From NCBI GenBank assembly GCA_022843805.1, contig JALHMY010000012.1, positions 56,924 to 120,923 on the forward strand: DNA of 64,000 nucleotides, written 5' to 3'. Position 1 is the stretch's first letter. Every line of letters begins with the position of its first letter. The translations under genes were made by a program, and so were the position numbers. The notes under the pieces are model-generated. The model was given only the letters and a program-made list of their open reading frames with translations, was not told where the DNA came from and ran no database searches. This DNA comes from Fuerstiella sp. GTDB lineage: Bacteria; Planctomycetota; Planctomycetia; Planctomycetales; Planctomycetaceae. Shown here in pieces: positions 54,154-63,935 of this stretch.

Positions 54154-54951
54154 ATGTCAGTCAAGAAGATCACCGTTCCTGGATTCTGTGAGCTGGCAGC
54201 ACGGGGACAAAAGTTAACGATGCTGACGGCCTACGATTACCTGTGGGCCGGACTCATGGATCAGGCTGGTATCGACAGTATTCTTGTCGGTGACAGTCTT
54301 TCAATGGTAGTGCAGGGGCATTCCACAACTCTGCCCGTCACACTGGACGAAATGATCTATCACGGAAAGATGGTCGTCCGGGCCGTTCATCGCGCGCTGG
54401 TGCTGGTGGATATGCCGTTCATGTCGTATCAGGTCAGCCCGCTTCAGGCTGTGGAGAACGCTGGCCGGATTATCAAAGAGACGGGTGCCGACGCGGTAAA
54501 ACTTGAAGGCGGTCGCATCCAGTCGGAAACGATTCTTGCGATCAGTCGGGCTGATATTCCCGTTATGGCTCATGTTGGTATGCGTCCGCAGGCTGTGCGG
54601 CAGCTTGGTGGAATGGGAAAGGTACAGCGAGATGAACAGCGGTTGCTGGACGATGCAAAGGCTGCCGAGGATGCCGGCGCCTTCGCAATTCTGCTCGAAC
54701 TGATCCCTCAGCAGCTTGCTCAGAAAATTACTGAATCGGTTTCCATCCCGACGATTGGTATCGGGGCAGGGCCACACTGCAGTGGTCAGGTGCTGGTGGG
54801 ACCGGATATGCTGGGGCTGACGGCTGATTTTCGCCCGAAGTTCCTGAAACAGTATGCCGAACTGCGATCCATCGCTACTCAGGCCGTTCAGCAGTATGTC
54901 AGCGAAGTGCAAAAGGGCCATTTTCCGGATGCATCGCACTCCCATTCCTGA
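54154..54951 (+). CDS. panB: 3-methyl-2-oxobutanoate hydroxymethyltransferase
   Basis: 265 residues, the standard PanB length. It adds a hydroxymethyl group from methylene-tetrahydrofolate to alpha-ketoisovalerate, the first step of pantothenate synthesis. Key blocks: LTAYDYLWAGLMDQAG, DSILVGDSLSMVVQGH, VDMPFMSYQ, GADAVKLEGG, MAHVGMRPQ and IGIGAGPHCSGQVLVG. Metal- and substrate-binding Asp and Glu residues are present. coaE earlier in the window belongs to the same CoA pathway but is not linked here. Confidence 0.96.
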   Translation: MSVKKITVPGFCELAARGQKLTMLTAYDYLWAGLMDQAGIDSILVGDSLSMVVQGHSTTLPVTLDEMIYHGKMVVRAVHRALVLVDMPFMSYQVSPLQAVENAGRIIKETGADAVKLEGGRIQSETILAISRADIPVMAHVGMRPQAVRQLGGMGKVQRDEQRLLDDAKAAEDAGAFAILLELIPQQLAQKITESVSIPTIGIGAGPHCSGQVLVGPDMLGLTADFRPKFLKQYAELRSIATQAVQQYVSEVQKGHFPDASHSHS

Positions 54952-55084
54952 TTCCGGCGAAAACGAGTGGCGAATTGATCGGGCACAGGTCATAATTATG
55001 GTCGCCTCAGAGTTAGCCCTCCCTTAATCCACCCCGCCTCACTGATTTCGCAGGTTGCTGCCTGCTCCAACCGGAGGATCGGAC

Positions 55085-57658
55085 ATGCCTGATTGTTTCC
55101 ACGGCAACAGAATCTCTGGTAACGATAAGTTACGTTGTCTGATCGCTGTGATGTCGCTTCTGCTGCCTTGTTCCTCATCATTGCTGGCTGATCAGCCGAA
55201 ATCCGAAAACGATGCGGCACAGACTCCCGCATCGCAGCCTCAAGTCCCTGAAGGCCGTTCGATTTCGGTGTTGCCCGCCAGTGTGGAACTGCGGGGAGAC
55301 TTCGCTGAAGCTCAGTTGCTTGTGGGCATCGCGGACAGTTCCGGACAACTGGATAAGCGTTCGGCTGATCTGACGCACGCGTGCCAGTATCGCTCGTCCA
55401 GTGAATCCGTGGTCCGGGTCACCGATCATGGTCGGCTGGTGGCTGCGGGTAACGGGCAGGCAAGTATAACAGTGACAGTTGGCGATCAGACTCAGCAGGT
55501 TCCTGTAACGGTCAGTGGACTCGGGGATTCACCTCAGGCGGGCTTTGATAGTCACATTCGACCGATCATCAGTCGTCTGGGGTGTAATGCCGGTGCATGT
55601 CATGCGAGTCAGTTTGGCAAAGGTGGGTTTGTCCTGTCGGTTGTCGGATATGATCCGGATATGGATTACAACGCGATTGTCCGCGATCGAGTGCAGCGAA
55701 GAGTCAGCCTGCTGCAGCCGGAAGAGAGCCTGCTGTTACTGAAACCGTCCATGCAGGTTCCTCATGGCGGAGGCCGAAAGCTGTCAGTTGGATCCGGACC
55801 CTGGAACACTCTGGTTGCATGGCTGAAGAATGGGGCACCAGGACCAAAGAAGGATGCGCCTGTTGTCAAAGGACTGACGGTATTTCCGGAGGAACGAATC
55901 GTACGGCCCGGGGAAACTCAGCAGTTGCAAGTCATCGCGGATTACAGTGACGGTGTTAAGAGAGATGTGACCAACTGGGCAAAATTCGATTCGACAGATG
56001 ACGCTGTACTGTCGGTCAGCCCGGACGGCCTTGTCACGGTTGAGGGGCAGGGGCAGGCGCCCATTATGATTCGGTTTGAAGGGCATGCGGACATTGCCAT
56101 GTTCGTCTCTCCTTACAGTGCCGAAGCGGATCTGGCGGGATGGTCGGGAAACAACTTCATTGATGATCTGGCGGCAGACAAATTTCGAGAACTGGGTGTC
56201 GTGCCTTCGCCACTGTGTGATGACTCCGTATTCATTCGACGTGCTTTTCTGGATTCGATCGGGACTTTGCCAACTCCCGAGCAGACACTCGCATTTGTTG
56301 CCGATCAGGATACCGCGAAACGTGCGCGACTGATTGATTCGCTGCTGGGACTCACGGGAGATCCCGCACTCGATCGCTTTAATGATCTGTATGCGGCCGT
56401 CTGGACACTGAAGTGGTCTGACCTTCTGCGAAATACCAGCAATGGCAGTGCGGCTGAAGAGCAGCGAATGTGGGCCATGCACAACTGGATTAAGGAATCC
56501 ATGCGAACGAATAAACCGTTCGATCGCTTTGTGAGTGAGCTTATTACGGCAAAAGGATCGATTTACTCAAGCGGACCAGCCAGCTATTTCAAGATCAACG
56601 CAAACTCGTCCGATCTGGCCGAATCCACTGCTCAGCTGTTTCTCGGAGTGCGGCTGCAGTGTGCCAAATGTCATCATCATCCGTTTGAGAAATACAGCCA
56701 GGCAGACTACTACTCGTTCGCTGCATTCTTTTCGCGTGTTGGCAACAAGAGAAGCGAAGAGTTTGGACTGTTTGGTCAGGAATCAGTGGTCATGGTCCGC
56801 TCAGCTGGTGACGTGCGCCATCCAAAGACCGGGCAGTTGCTGAAACCGAAACCGCTTGAAGGAGAAGAAACGGAGCATGAACTGGATCGCCGGATCCCGC
56901 TGGCAGCATGGCTGACATCATCGGACAATCGTGACTTTTCCAGGGCCGTTGTCAATCGATACATGGCCTGGCTGCTTGGTCGCGGACTGGTCGAACCGGT
57001 TGATGATATGCGGGCCACAAATCCGCCGACGAACCCGGCACTGATGGAAGCTCTGGCCGATCACCTGATCGAAAATCGTTTCGACCTGAAGCAGCTGATC
57101 AGAGTTATCATGAATTCCCGGCTTTACCAGCTGGATTCGCAGCCCACCATGCAGAATGTGTCGGATACGAAATTCTATTCTCATTATAAGGTGAAGCGGA
57201 TGGCGGCTGAACCTTTGCTGGATGCGATTGATGTGGTGACCGGGTCTCCCACTCGATTTAAAGGTCTTCCTCAGGGAACACGTGCGATAGAACTGCCTGA
57301 TGCCGAGTACCCGGATTACTTCCTTGCCACATTCGGAAAGCCGAAACGAGTCAGCGTGTGTGAGTGTGAGCGTGTGCCGGATGAAAATCTCGGACAGGCC
57401 CTGCATACGTTAAACGGTGATATTCTGGCGAGGAAGATCAGCGATCAGAAAGGCCGACTTTCGGCTCTGCTGGCGACCGAAAAATCTGATGAGGACATCA
57501 TTCGGGAATTGTACGGTGTCGCGCTCAGCCGACAGCCTTCGGATGCGGAAATTTCGGCCTCACTGAAGTTCCTTTCCGAAAGCCCGAACCGTCGGGAGTT
57601 CTTTGAAGATCTGATGTGGACGCTGATCAACAGCAAACAGTTTTTGTTTGTAAGATGA
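55085..57658 (+). CDS. DUF1549 / DUF1553 protein with Ig-like domains
   Basis: 857 residues from ATG at 55085, GGAGGA seven bases upstream. The signal peptide (LIAVMSLLLPCSSSLLADQ) is followed by a first Ig-like (BIG2) domain, the CNAGACHASQFGKGGF motif, a second BIG2 domain (VFPEERIVRPGETQQLQVIADYSDG), DUF1549 (FIRRAFLDSIGTLPT), a CAKCHHHPFEKYSQ motif and DUF1553 (AVVNRYMAWLLGRGLVEPVDD). The two CxxCH-type motifs may bind heme. No DUF1501 gene follows here. Instead a PPC-domain protein comes next, a known variant of these planctomycete gene groups. Confidence 0.9.
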   Translation: MPDCFHGNRISGNDKLRCLIAVMSLLLPCSSSLLADQPKSENDAAQTPASQPQVPEGRSISVLPASVELRGDFAEAQLLVGIADSSGQLDKRSADLTHACQYRSSSESVVRVTDHGRLVAAGNGQASITVTVGDQTQQVPVTVSGLGDSPQAGFDSHIRPIISRLGCNAGACHASQFGKGGFVLSVVGYDPDMDYNAIVRDRVQRRVSLLQPEESLLLLKPSMQVPHGGGRKLSVGSGPWNTLVAWLKNGAPGPKKDAPVVKGLTVFPEERIVRPGETQQLQVIADYSDGVKRDVTNWAKFDSTDDAVLSVSPDGLVTVEGQGQAPIMIRFEGHADIAMFVSPYSAEADLAGWSGNNFIDDLAADKFRELGVVPSPLCDDSVFIRRAFLDSIGTLPTPEQTLAFVADQDTAKRARLIDSLLGLTGDPALDRFNDLYAAVWTLKWSDLLRNTSNGSAAEEQRMWAMHNWIKESMRTNKPFDRFVSELITAKGSIYSSGPASYFKINANSSDLAESTAQLFLGVRLQCAKCHHHPFEKYSQADYYSFAAFFSRVGNKRSEEFGLFGQESVVMVRSAGDVRHPKTGQLLKPKPLEGEETEHELDRRIPLAAWLTSSDNRDFSRAVVNRYMAWLLGRGLVEPVDDMRATNPPTNPALMEALADHLIENRFDLKQLIRVIMNSRLYQLDSQPTMQNVSDTKFYSHYKVKRMAAEPLLDAIDVVTGSPTRFKGLPQGTRAIELPDAEYPDYFLATFGKPKRVSVCECERVPDENLGQALHTLNGDILARKISDQKGRLSALLATEKSDEDIIRELYGVALSRQPSDAEISASLKFLSESPNRREFFEDLMWTLINSKQFLFVR

Positions 57659-57712
57659 AGGGTTCGCCGAGCGAACCACGACATTTCTGTTCAAACCGAC
57701 GGGTGATCGCCC

Positions 57713-59899
57713 ATGAATGCCAGAACTTTTGGAATGCTCACATTTTTGACTTCTGTCGCCATCACTTCGACGGCCTTTGGGCAGAAGTCGTATCCGATGC
57801 TGATGAGTCTGTCGCCGGTGGCGTCGCAGACGGGGCAGTCTTCGGAGCACACTCTGGAAGCCCGCTACAGCATGTTTGGTGCGACTCAGGTTCTGGTGTC
57901 GGGCGAAGGCGTCAGCGGAGAAGTTGTTACTCCGATGACTGTCGGAGCAGACGGAAAAGAACCGGCACTGACTCAGATTAAACTGAAGTTTACGGTGGCT
58001 GCCGACGCTGTTCCCGGCGTTCGCGATTTCAGAATCATCGGGCCGACCGGGCCCAGTACGGTTGGGCAGCTGGTGATTACTTCAAATCCGGTAGTCACCG
58101 AAACACCGAAGAACGACAGCCAGGAACTGGCGCAGGCGATCGAACTGCCGGTAACAGTCTGCGGTGCGATTGAAAAGGCTGAGGATGTCGACTTCTTTCG
58201 CTTCAGTGTGACGCAGCCGATGTCGCTGATTTTCCACTGCCGGGGAATGCGACTGCAGGACAAGATTCATGATCTTCAGGCGCATCTCGATCCAATCATT
58301 TCCGTTCGGGACGCAAAAACCGGCAGTACTCTCGCTGCGGCCGATAACAATTTTGCGGCAGACCCGTTACTCACTCATGCATTTGAACCTGGCGAATACC
58401 TGCTGGAAGTTCGCGACGTTCGTTATCAGGGGAACAAGTACTGGAATTACGCGATTGAAGTCAGCGACCGACCATTTGTTTCGCAGGTGTATCCTCCTGT
58501 TGTCACGCGGGGCCAGTCAGCTCAGCTGCGGATGGTCGGCAGTCAGGTACCTGCGGATTTCGAAGTGGGCTATCTGGCCCCGTCCGAGATGTCGGCCTGT
58601 ACGATTGATGTCACGCTGCCGATGCCGTCAGGGCCTTCAAATCCTGTTCCGCTGGCAATTACCGAACTGCCGGTGCTGGCAGAATCGGATGGTGATAATC
58701 AGACCGGAAAAACGGCACAGGCGATTTCTGTGCCGGTGGTGGTCAGTGGTCGTATTGAATCGGAAGGCGATATCGACTGCTATGCGTTTGATGCAAAAAA
58801 AGGCGACCGGCTATGCATCGAAGTTCTGGCCCGCCGTAATCAGTCGGGGCTGGATTCCATTGTTCGAATTCTTAACGATCAGAATAAAGCGCTGACTGAA
58901 AACGACGACGGTCGCCTCTGGGGCAAACGAGACATTCAGGATTCCATCATCGAAAACTGGACGGCTCCCGCCGATGGTCGCTACACACTGGAGATCCGGG
59001 ACGTCCATCTTCGAGGCGGGGCTGAGTATGTCTACAGCATCGAGTTTAAACGGGCAGAACCGGACTTCGAAGTGTTTCTGGATACCGACAAAACATGGCT
59101 GACGCCTGGAAGCTGTTCGCCCATCTTTGTCAGAGCCATCAGAAAGAATGGTTTTGATGGCGAGATTCAACTGCATGTTGATGGTCTGCCAGCTGGCGTG
59201 AAAGCTCACTGTGGTCGAATTTTGTCCGGCAAGTCCATTGACGGATGTATTGTGCTGGAAGCAGATCCGGGGGCAGCTCCGGTCGCGGCAAACCTGACTG
59301 TCAGCGGCACTGCTATCGTTTTGCCGGCAGATGCTGAGGTGCAGGGTACTCCGAAGACAACACCCTCTGCGAATCCGGATGCACCTGCCATTGCAGGCGG
59401 GCCATCAGAGCAGGTGACGCAGGTGACACTGAGACGCATCGCGCAGCCGATGCAGGAAATCTATATGCCGGGAGGAGGGCGTAATCACTGGCCGGTGAAA
59501 ATGCACACTGTTGCGGTCGGCCTGCCATCCGACATTCGGGATGTAAAGCTCAGTACGTATGAAGTAAACCTGAAGCCTGGTGAATCGACTCGAATTGACG
59601 TTGAACTGGAACGCAGCGAAGGTTTTGATAAGAACGTGACACTGGATGTTCTCTTTCAGCATCTGTCCAGTAAGTTTGCAGATACACTGCCGCCGGGAGT
59701 GACGATTGACGCGAAGGGCAGTCAGACTCTGCTGACGGGCAGCAATAACAAAGGCGCGATTGTGCTGAAGGCCGCGAAAGATGCTGCGGTTGTTGAAAAA
59801 CAGCAATGCTGCGTTATGGCGAATGTCTCGATTAACTTTGTGATGAAGGCCACTTACTCAAGTCGGCCCATTCTTGTCAGTGTGCAGAAGGCCGAATAG
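57713..59899 (+). CDS. Secreted PPC-domain protein
   Basis: 728 residues with a signal peptide (FLTSVAITSTAFGQ). At least two pre-peptidase C-terminal (PPC) domains are visible: AIEKAEDVDFFRFSV with FEPGEYLLEVRDVRYQG, and GRIESEGDIDCYAFDAKKGDRLCIEVLA with APADGRYTLEIRDVHLRGGAEYVY. Other beta-sandwich segments lie between and after them. There is no protease domain, so the protein is probably a structural or carbohydrate-binding partner of the DUF1549/1553 protein encoded just upstream (54 bases). Confidence 0.85.
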   Translation: MNARTFGMLTFLTSVAITSTAFGQKSYPMLMSLSPVASQTGQSSEHTLEARYSMFGATQVLVSGEGVSGEVVTPMTVGADGKEPALTQIKLKFTVAADAVPGVRDFRIIGPTGPSTVGQLVITSNPVVTETPKNDSQELAQAIELPVTVCGAIEKAEDVDFFRFSVTQPMSLIFHCRGMRLQDKIHDLQAHLDPIISVRDAKTGSTLAAADNNFAADPLLTHAFEPGEYLLEVRDVRYQGNKYWNYAIEVSDRPFVSQVYPPVVTRGQSAQLRMVGSQVPADFEVGYLAPSEMSACTIDVTLPMPSGPSNPVPLAITELPVLAESDGDNQTGKTAQAISVPVVVSGRIESEGDIDCYAFDAKKGDRLCIEVLARRNQSGLDSIVRILNDQNKALTENDDGRLWGKRDIQDSIIENWTAPADGRYTLEIRDVHLRGGAEYVYSIEFKRAEPDFEVFLDTDKTWLTPGSCSPIFVRAIRKNGFDGEIQLHVDGLPAGVKAHCGRILSGKSIDGCIVLEADPGAAPVAANLTVSGTAIVLPADAEVQGTPKTTPSANPDAPAIAGGPSEQVTQVTLRRIAQPMQEIYMPGGGRNHWPVKMHTVAVGLPSDIRDVKLSTYEVNLKPGESTRIDVELERSEGFDKNVTLDVLFQHLSSKFADTLPPGVTIDAKGSQTLLTGSNNKGAIVLKAAKDAAVVEKQQCCVMANVSINFVMKATYSSRPILVSVQKAE

Positions 59900-59933
59900 C
59901 CCGGTTTATCCGGCATCTTTGGAAAGCGGGCTG

Positions 59934-61118
59934 ATGGCTTCTCTTGTATTTCGCGGACAAACAGTCTTTCCGGACAGAGTGGCAGACGCCACCGTGGTTG
60001 TGCGAGCCGATCGGATTGATTCGGTTCTGGCAGCCGGTGCCGCCGTGGAAGGTGACATTCGACTGGTTGACGCAGGTGATGGATTTATCTGCCCGGGTTT
60101 TATTGATCTTCACGTTCACGGAGGTGATGGCAGCGACTTCATGGATGGTACGGCTGAGGCATTTCGAGCCGCGCTGAAGTGCCATGCGCGTCATGGTACG
60201 ACTCGACTGGCCGCCACGACGACTGTCGCCAGGCACGATCAGATCCTCGCCACGCTGGATCAGGCACGTCAGTTTCGCCTGCATCCGGAACCGCGGGGTG
60301 CCCGGGTTCTGGGAGCTCATTTTTACGGGCCTTACTTTCGTTATGAGGCGCGTGGTGCTCATCCAGGCGGCCCCATTCGTCCGCCGGTTGAACACGAATT
60401 TCTGCAGTATCTTGAATATGCGGATGACCTGGTGACCGCCACTGTGGCGCCTGAAGTGACTGGGGCGAAAGAGTTTGTACTGGCCTGTACTGAACGCGGT
60501 GTGCGGACCAACGTGGGACATTCCTGGGCCACATTTCAGCAGATGACTGACGCCGTTGGCTGGGGCGTGCGACATGTTGACCATTTGTTTTGTGCAATGT
60601 CGGACAAAAGCAAACTGCGGCAGTTTCAAATGTATCCGATGCAGGGAGGCGTGCTGGAAGCAACTCTGTATTATGATGAACTGACCACGGAAGTGATCGC
60701 TGACGGCCGACATCTTGATGCGGGGCTGCTGAAGCTGGCTCTGAAGATCAAAGGGGCTGACCGACTGGCGCTTGTGACAGATACCAGCCGTGCTCTGGAT
60801 ATGCCGGACGGGCCATATGTGATCGGACCTCTCGATGGCGGGGAGCCGCTGATTAAACGGGATAACGTTGGTCTGATGCCGGATGGAAGTGCCCTTGCTT
60901 CCAGTGCGAGCGGCATGGATCACATGGTTCGTACGTTTCTTCAGCTGACGGAGAGGCCTTTGTGGGAAGTCGTTCGTATGGCCTCACTGACACCCGCCCG
61001 CATCGCTGGCTGTGCGGATCGATGCGGCAGTCTGGAACGCGGTAAACAGGCTGATATTGTGGTGCTGAATCAGGATCTGACAGTCCGTCAGGTCTTTATT
61101 GATGGTGTGGAGATCTGA
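59934..61118 (+). CDS. N-acetylglucosamine-6-phosphate deacetylase-like protein
   Basis: 394 residues from ATG at 59934. The NagA fold is clear: HVHGGDGSDFMDG (His 60 and 62), NVGHSWATF, HLFCAMS, VTDTSRALDMPDG with the catalytic Asp, and a C-terminal GSLERGKQADIVVLN. One metal ligand is odd. The usual Glu in the LEGPF block is Tyr131 here (HFYGPYF), and the Asn of HLFNAMS is Cys. Either the metal site is altered or the substrate differs from GlcNAc-6-phosphate. It is followed 23 bases later by an amidohydrolase gene. Confidence 0.83.
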   Translation: MASLVFRGQTVFPDRVADATVVVRADRIDSVLAAGAAVEGDIRLVDAGDGFICPGFIDLHVHGGDGSDFMDGTAEAFRAALKCHARHGTTRLAATTTVARHDQILATLDQARQFRLHPEPRGARVLGAHFYGPYFRYEARGAHPGGPIRPPVEHEFLQYLEYADDLVTATVAPEVTGAKEFVLACTERGVRTNVGHSWATFQQMTDAVGWGVRHVDHLFCAMSDKSKLRQFQMYPMQGGVLEATLYYDELTTEVIADGRHLDAGLLKLALKIKGADRLALVTDTSRALDMPDGPYVIGPLDGGEPLIKRDNVGLMPDGSALASSASGMDHMVRTFLQLTERPLWEVVRMASLTPARIAGCADRCGSLERGKQADIVVLNQDLTVRQVFIDGVEI

Positions 61119-61141
61119 GCGACTTTCGGAGGATTCCGGTT

Positions 61142-62095
61142 ATGGATCGTCGAAAATTCCTGGGAACACTTTCTGCCGCGGCTGGCTGCGCAGTTTCCGC
61201 CGTGCAGAATTTGTCGGTTGTCTCGGCCGATGTCGTTGATCGGATTCGCATCGTCGACACTCACACGCATTTTTACGACCCTTCGCGGAAGGAAGGCGTG
61301 CCATGGCCGGCAAAGGGTTCCAGCCTGTATCGTACTGTACTTCCGAAGGACTGGCTGGCCGTTGCCGTGCCGCATGGAGTCACTGAGACTGTCGTTGTGG
61401 AAGCGAGTGGCTGGCTGGAGGACAATCAGTGGATTCTGGACCTGGCAAAGGAAAACAAAAGTATCGTAGGATTCGTTGGTCATCTGAATCCTGAGGATGC
61501 TGATTTTCCAGCGCAGGTAAAACGGTTTGCGGCAAATCCCATTTTTCGCGGAATACGCATCGGAGGGAATGTCGCCCGGTACAGAGACATGCCCGACTTT
61601 CAGCGCGGCATTAAACTGCTGGCCGATATGGGGCTGGAACTGGATATTAACGGACCGCCCGCCATTCATGAGGCGACCGCACAAATGGCACAGGCGGTTC
61701 CGGATCTGCGAATTGTCGTCAATCACGTGGGAAGTGCGGGCGATGCCGCGATGCTCAGCAAAGAGTGGCACAGCGGTATGGCAGCGCTCGGCAGGCAACC
61801 AAACGTCTTTTGTAAAGTCTCAGCACTGACAGAACAGTCAGCACAGTCCGGCAGGCAGTATGGTTCATCTCCTCGTGATGTCTCATGGTATGAACCAATT
61901 CTCGATCACTGCTGGGAGTGCTTTGGTGAAAATCGTTTGATTTACGGGAGCAACTGGCCGGTCTGTGAAAAGGGTGGATCCTATTCCGACCAGTTTGTGA
62001 TCGTCAGCCAGTACTTTGCGGGCAGGGGACGGGCGGCTGTGGAAAAGTACTTCCGCGGAAATGCGCTCGCCGCATATCGATGGCCGGACGCATAA
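61142..62095 (+). CDS. Amidohydrolase-2 family protein with Tat-like signal
   Basis: 317 residues, ATG at 61142, GGAGG nine bases upstream. The start MDRRKFLGTLSAAAGCAVS is a Tat-type signal, so it is probably exported. The TIM-barrel metal motif DTHTHFYDP, central RGIRIGG, IVVNHVGS and the C-terminal YGSNWPVCEKGG with the last Asp/Ser-type site fit the amidohydrolase 2 (ACMSD / lactonase-like) group. Likely a secreted lactonase or hydrolase; substrate unknown. Probably co-transcribed with the NagA-like gene. Confidence 0.86.
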   Translation: MDRRKFLGTLSAAAGCAVSAVQNLSVVSADVVDRIRIVDTHTHFYDPSRKEGVPWPAKGSSLYRTVLPKDWLAVAVPHGVTETVVVEASGWLEDNQWILDLAKENKSIVGFVGHLNPEDADFPAQVKRFAANPIFRGIRIGGNVARYRDMPDFQRGIKLLADMGLELDINGPPAIHEATAQMAQAVPDLRIVVNHVGSAGDAAMLSKEWHSGMAALGRQPNVFCKVSALTEQSAQSGRQYGSSPRDVSWYEPILDHCWECFGENRLIYGSNWPVCEKGGSYSDQFVIVSQYFAGRGRAAVEKYFRGNALAAYRWPDA

Positions 62096-62196
62096 GCAGA
62101 AATCTGTCATATCACCCGCACACCCGGAAAAGGCATTTGATTAAGTGTGTGTTGTACATATATGGGTGGTCGGTATGGGTATGACCAATGCAATTG

Positions 62197-62853
62197 TTAA
62201 CCGCCAGACGTGCGAGACAGTACCAGTAACTGAAACCGGATATGGGTTGGCTGGCTCAGCCGGTGAAGTTCTTCGTCGAATATTTGAACATGCCACCCGG
62301 ACTTTTGTGCCTGGTCTATGAATTTCGGAGCATTTGCTCGCCCGGCATCACCGATCCAAACGCAACCATCAGTGTTCAGCATTGCTTCAATGGTCTGCAA
62401 TAAAGGCGCGTGATTGGCGCTGTCGTACAGCACGTCACTGGCAAGCAGCACATCGAAGCTGACCGGCGGAGGACAAAGCCAGTCGACGACCAGTCCGGCG
62501 GCATCCGGGAACCCGTTCAGTGCGGCGTTCTCCTGAGCCATCTGAACGGCCGAGGGTACCAGGTCGCTGAAAGTTACGTCCATGCCAGCCATCAACCCGG
62601 CAATGCCTGCAAGGCCAACGCCGCATCCCAGTTCAAGTGCTTTCGCCTTTGCCGTCCATTTGCGTGAAAGAATCAGTCGGGCTGTTCGAGGAGCTGCATC
62701 CCATAACAGACCCCAGTAGGGATCGGTGTTTCGGTTTCCGCATGCTTCTCCTGCCAGAGCGTCTTCCAGCATCTGATCCGGGTCGGCCGGAATCTGCAGT
62801 GAAACGCTTCGATGATCAAGGGGAACAGAAATGCATCGAGTGGCAGGAATCAT
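62197..62853 (-). CDS. SAM-dependent methyltransferase (Methyltransf_16-like)
   Basis: 218 residues from ATG at 62853, GGAAA about eight bases upstream; ATG at 62898 is an alternative. The SAM-binding motif LELGCGVGLAGIAGLMAGMDVTFSD and VLLASDVLYD, with DPYWGLLWDAAP before them, match the METTL-type protein lysine or small-molecule methyltransferase group. The substrate is not predictable. It is convergent with the amidohydrolase gene. Confidence 0.85.
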   Translation of the reverse strand: MIPATRCISVPLDHRSVSLQIPADPDQMLEDALAGEACGNRNTDPYWGLLWDAAPRTARLILSRKWTAKAKALELGCGVGLAGIAGLMAGMDVTFSDLVPSAVQMAQENAALNGFPDAAGLVVDWLCPPPVSFDVLLASDVLYDSANHAPLLQTIEAMLNTDGCVWIGDAGRANAPKFIDQAQKSGWHVQIFDEELHRLSQPTHIRFQLLVLSRTSGG

Positions 62854-63002
62854 GAAAAGAGTTTCCGGTGATGGACGAGTCCGGTGACAGACAGACATTG
62901 CAGAGGATTATTCCTGCATTGTCCGGCACCGGACGACAGATCACAAACGTTGAGTCGGCCGCGTTGGCGGCGAACAAAGAAAAATGGGCGGGTTTTTGTC
63001 TT

Positions 63003-63935
63003 AAACCCTCCTCCCCCAGCAAAGCTGGCGAAGGTCGATCGAGCGGCAGCAAGATCGGGAGGGGGCTGGTGAACGGCGGGTTGCGGGTGTTATAGGTATG
63101 GCGTTGAGTGCCACCCGCGGCGTGCCCTCCCCCGGCCTATCGGCCGACCCCTCCCACTTCGCTTCGCTGCGCGGGAGGGGAGGTTTTTTTCACCTCCTCC
63201 CCCAGCAAAGCTGGGGGAGGTCGAGCGAGCGGCAGCGAGATCGGGAGGGGGCTGGTGAACGGCGGGTTGCGGGTGTTGTTGGGACGGCGTTGAGTACCAC
63301 CCGCGGCAGGCCCTCCCCCGGCCTGACGGCCGACCCCTCCCACTCCGCTTCGCTGCGCGGGAGGGGAGGTTATAAAAAACCCCCTCTCCCAGCGAAGCTG
63401 GGGGAGGTCGAGCGAGCGAAGCAAGCTCGGGAGGGGGCTGGTGAACAGCGGGGCGAAGGTGTTATTGGGACGGCGTTGAGTGCCACCCGCGGCGGGCTCT
63501 CCCCCGGCCTTCGGCCGACCCCTCCCACTCCGCTTCGCTGCGTGGGAGGGGAGGTGTGTAAAAACCTCCTCTCCCAGCAAAGCTGGGGGAGGTCGATCGA
63601 GCGAAGCAAGATCGGGAGGGGGCCGGTGAACCGCGGGTTGCGGGTGTTATTGGGACGGCGTTGAGTGCCACCCGCGGCGTGCCCTCCCCCGGCCTTCGGC
63701 CGACCCCTCCCACTCCGCTTCGCTGCGCGGGAGGGGAGGTTTTCATAAACCTCCTCTCCCAGCGAAGCTGGGGGAGGTCGATCGAGCGAAGCAAGATCGG
63801 GAGGGGGCCGGTGAACCGCGGGGCGAAGGTGTTATTGGGACGGCGTTGAGTGCAACCCGCGGCGTGCCCTCCCCCGGCCTGACGGCCGACCCCTCCCACT
63901 CCGCTTCGCTGCGCGGGAGGGGAGCTATTGCGTGG
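63003..63935. repeat. 186-bp tandem repeat array, five copies
   Basis: The word GCGTTGAGT occurs at 63101, 63287, 63473, 63658 and 63843, so the period is 185-186 bases. Each unit has a strong hairpin CCTCCCCCAGC-AAA-GCTGGGGGAGG and a second short inverted part (CGGCC-TTC-GGCCG or a variant). Long open frames across it are by-products of the repetition. 62900-63002 and 63936-64000 hold no supported gene. Confidence 0.92.
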
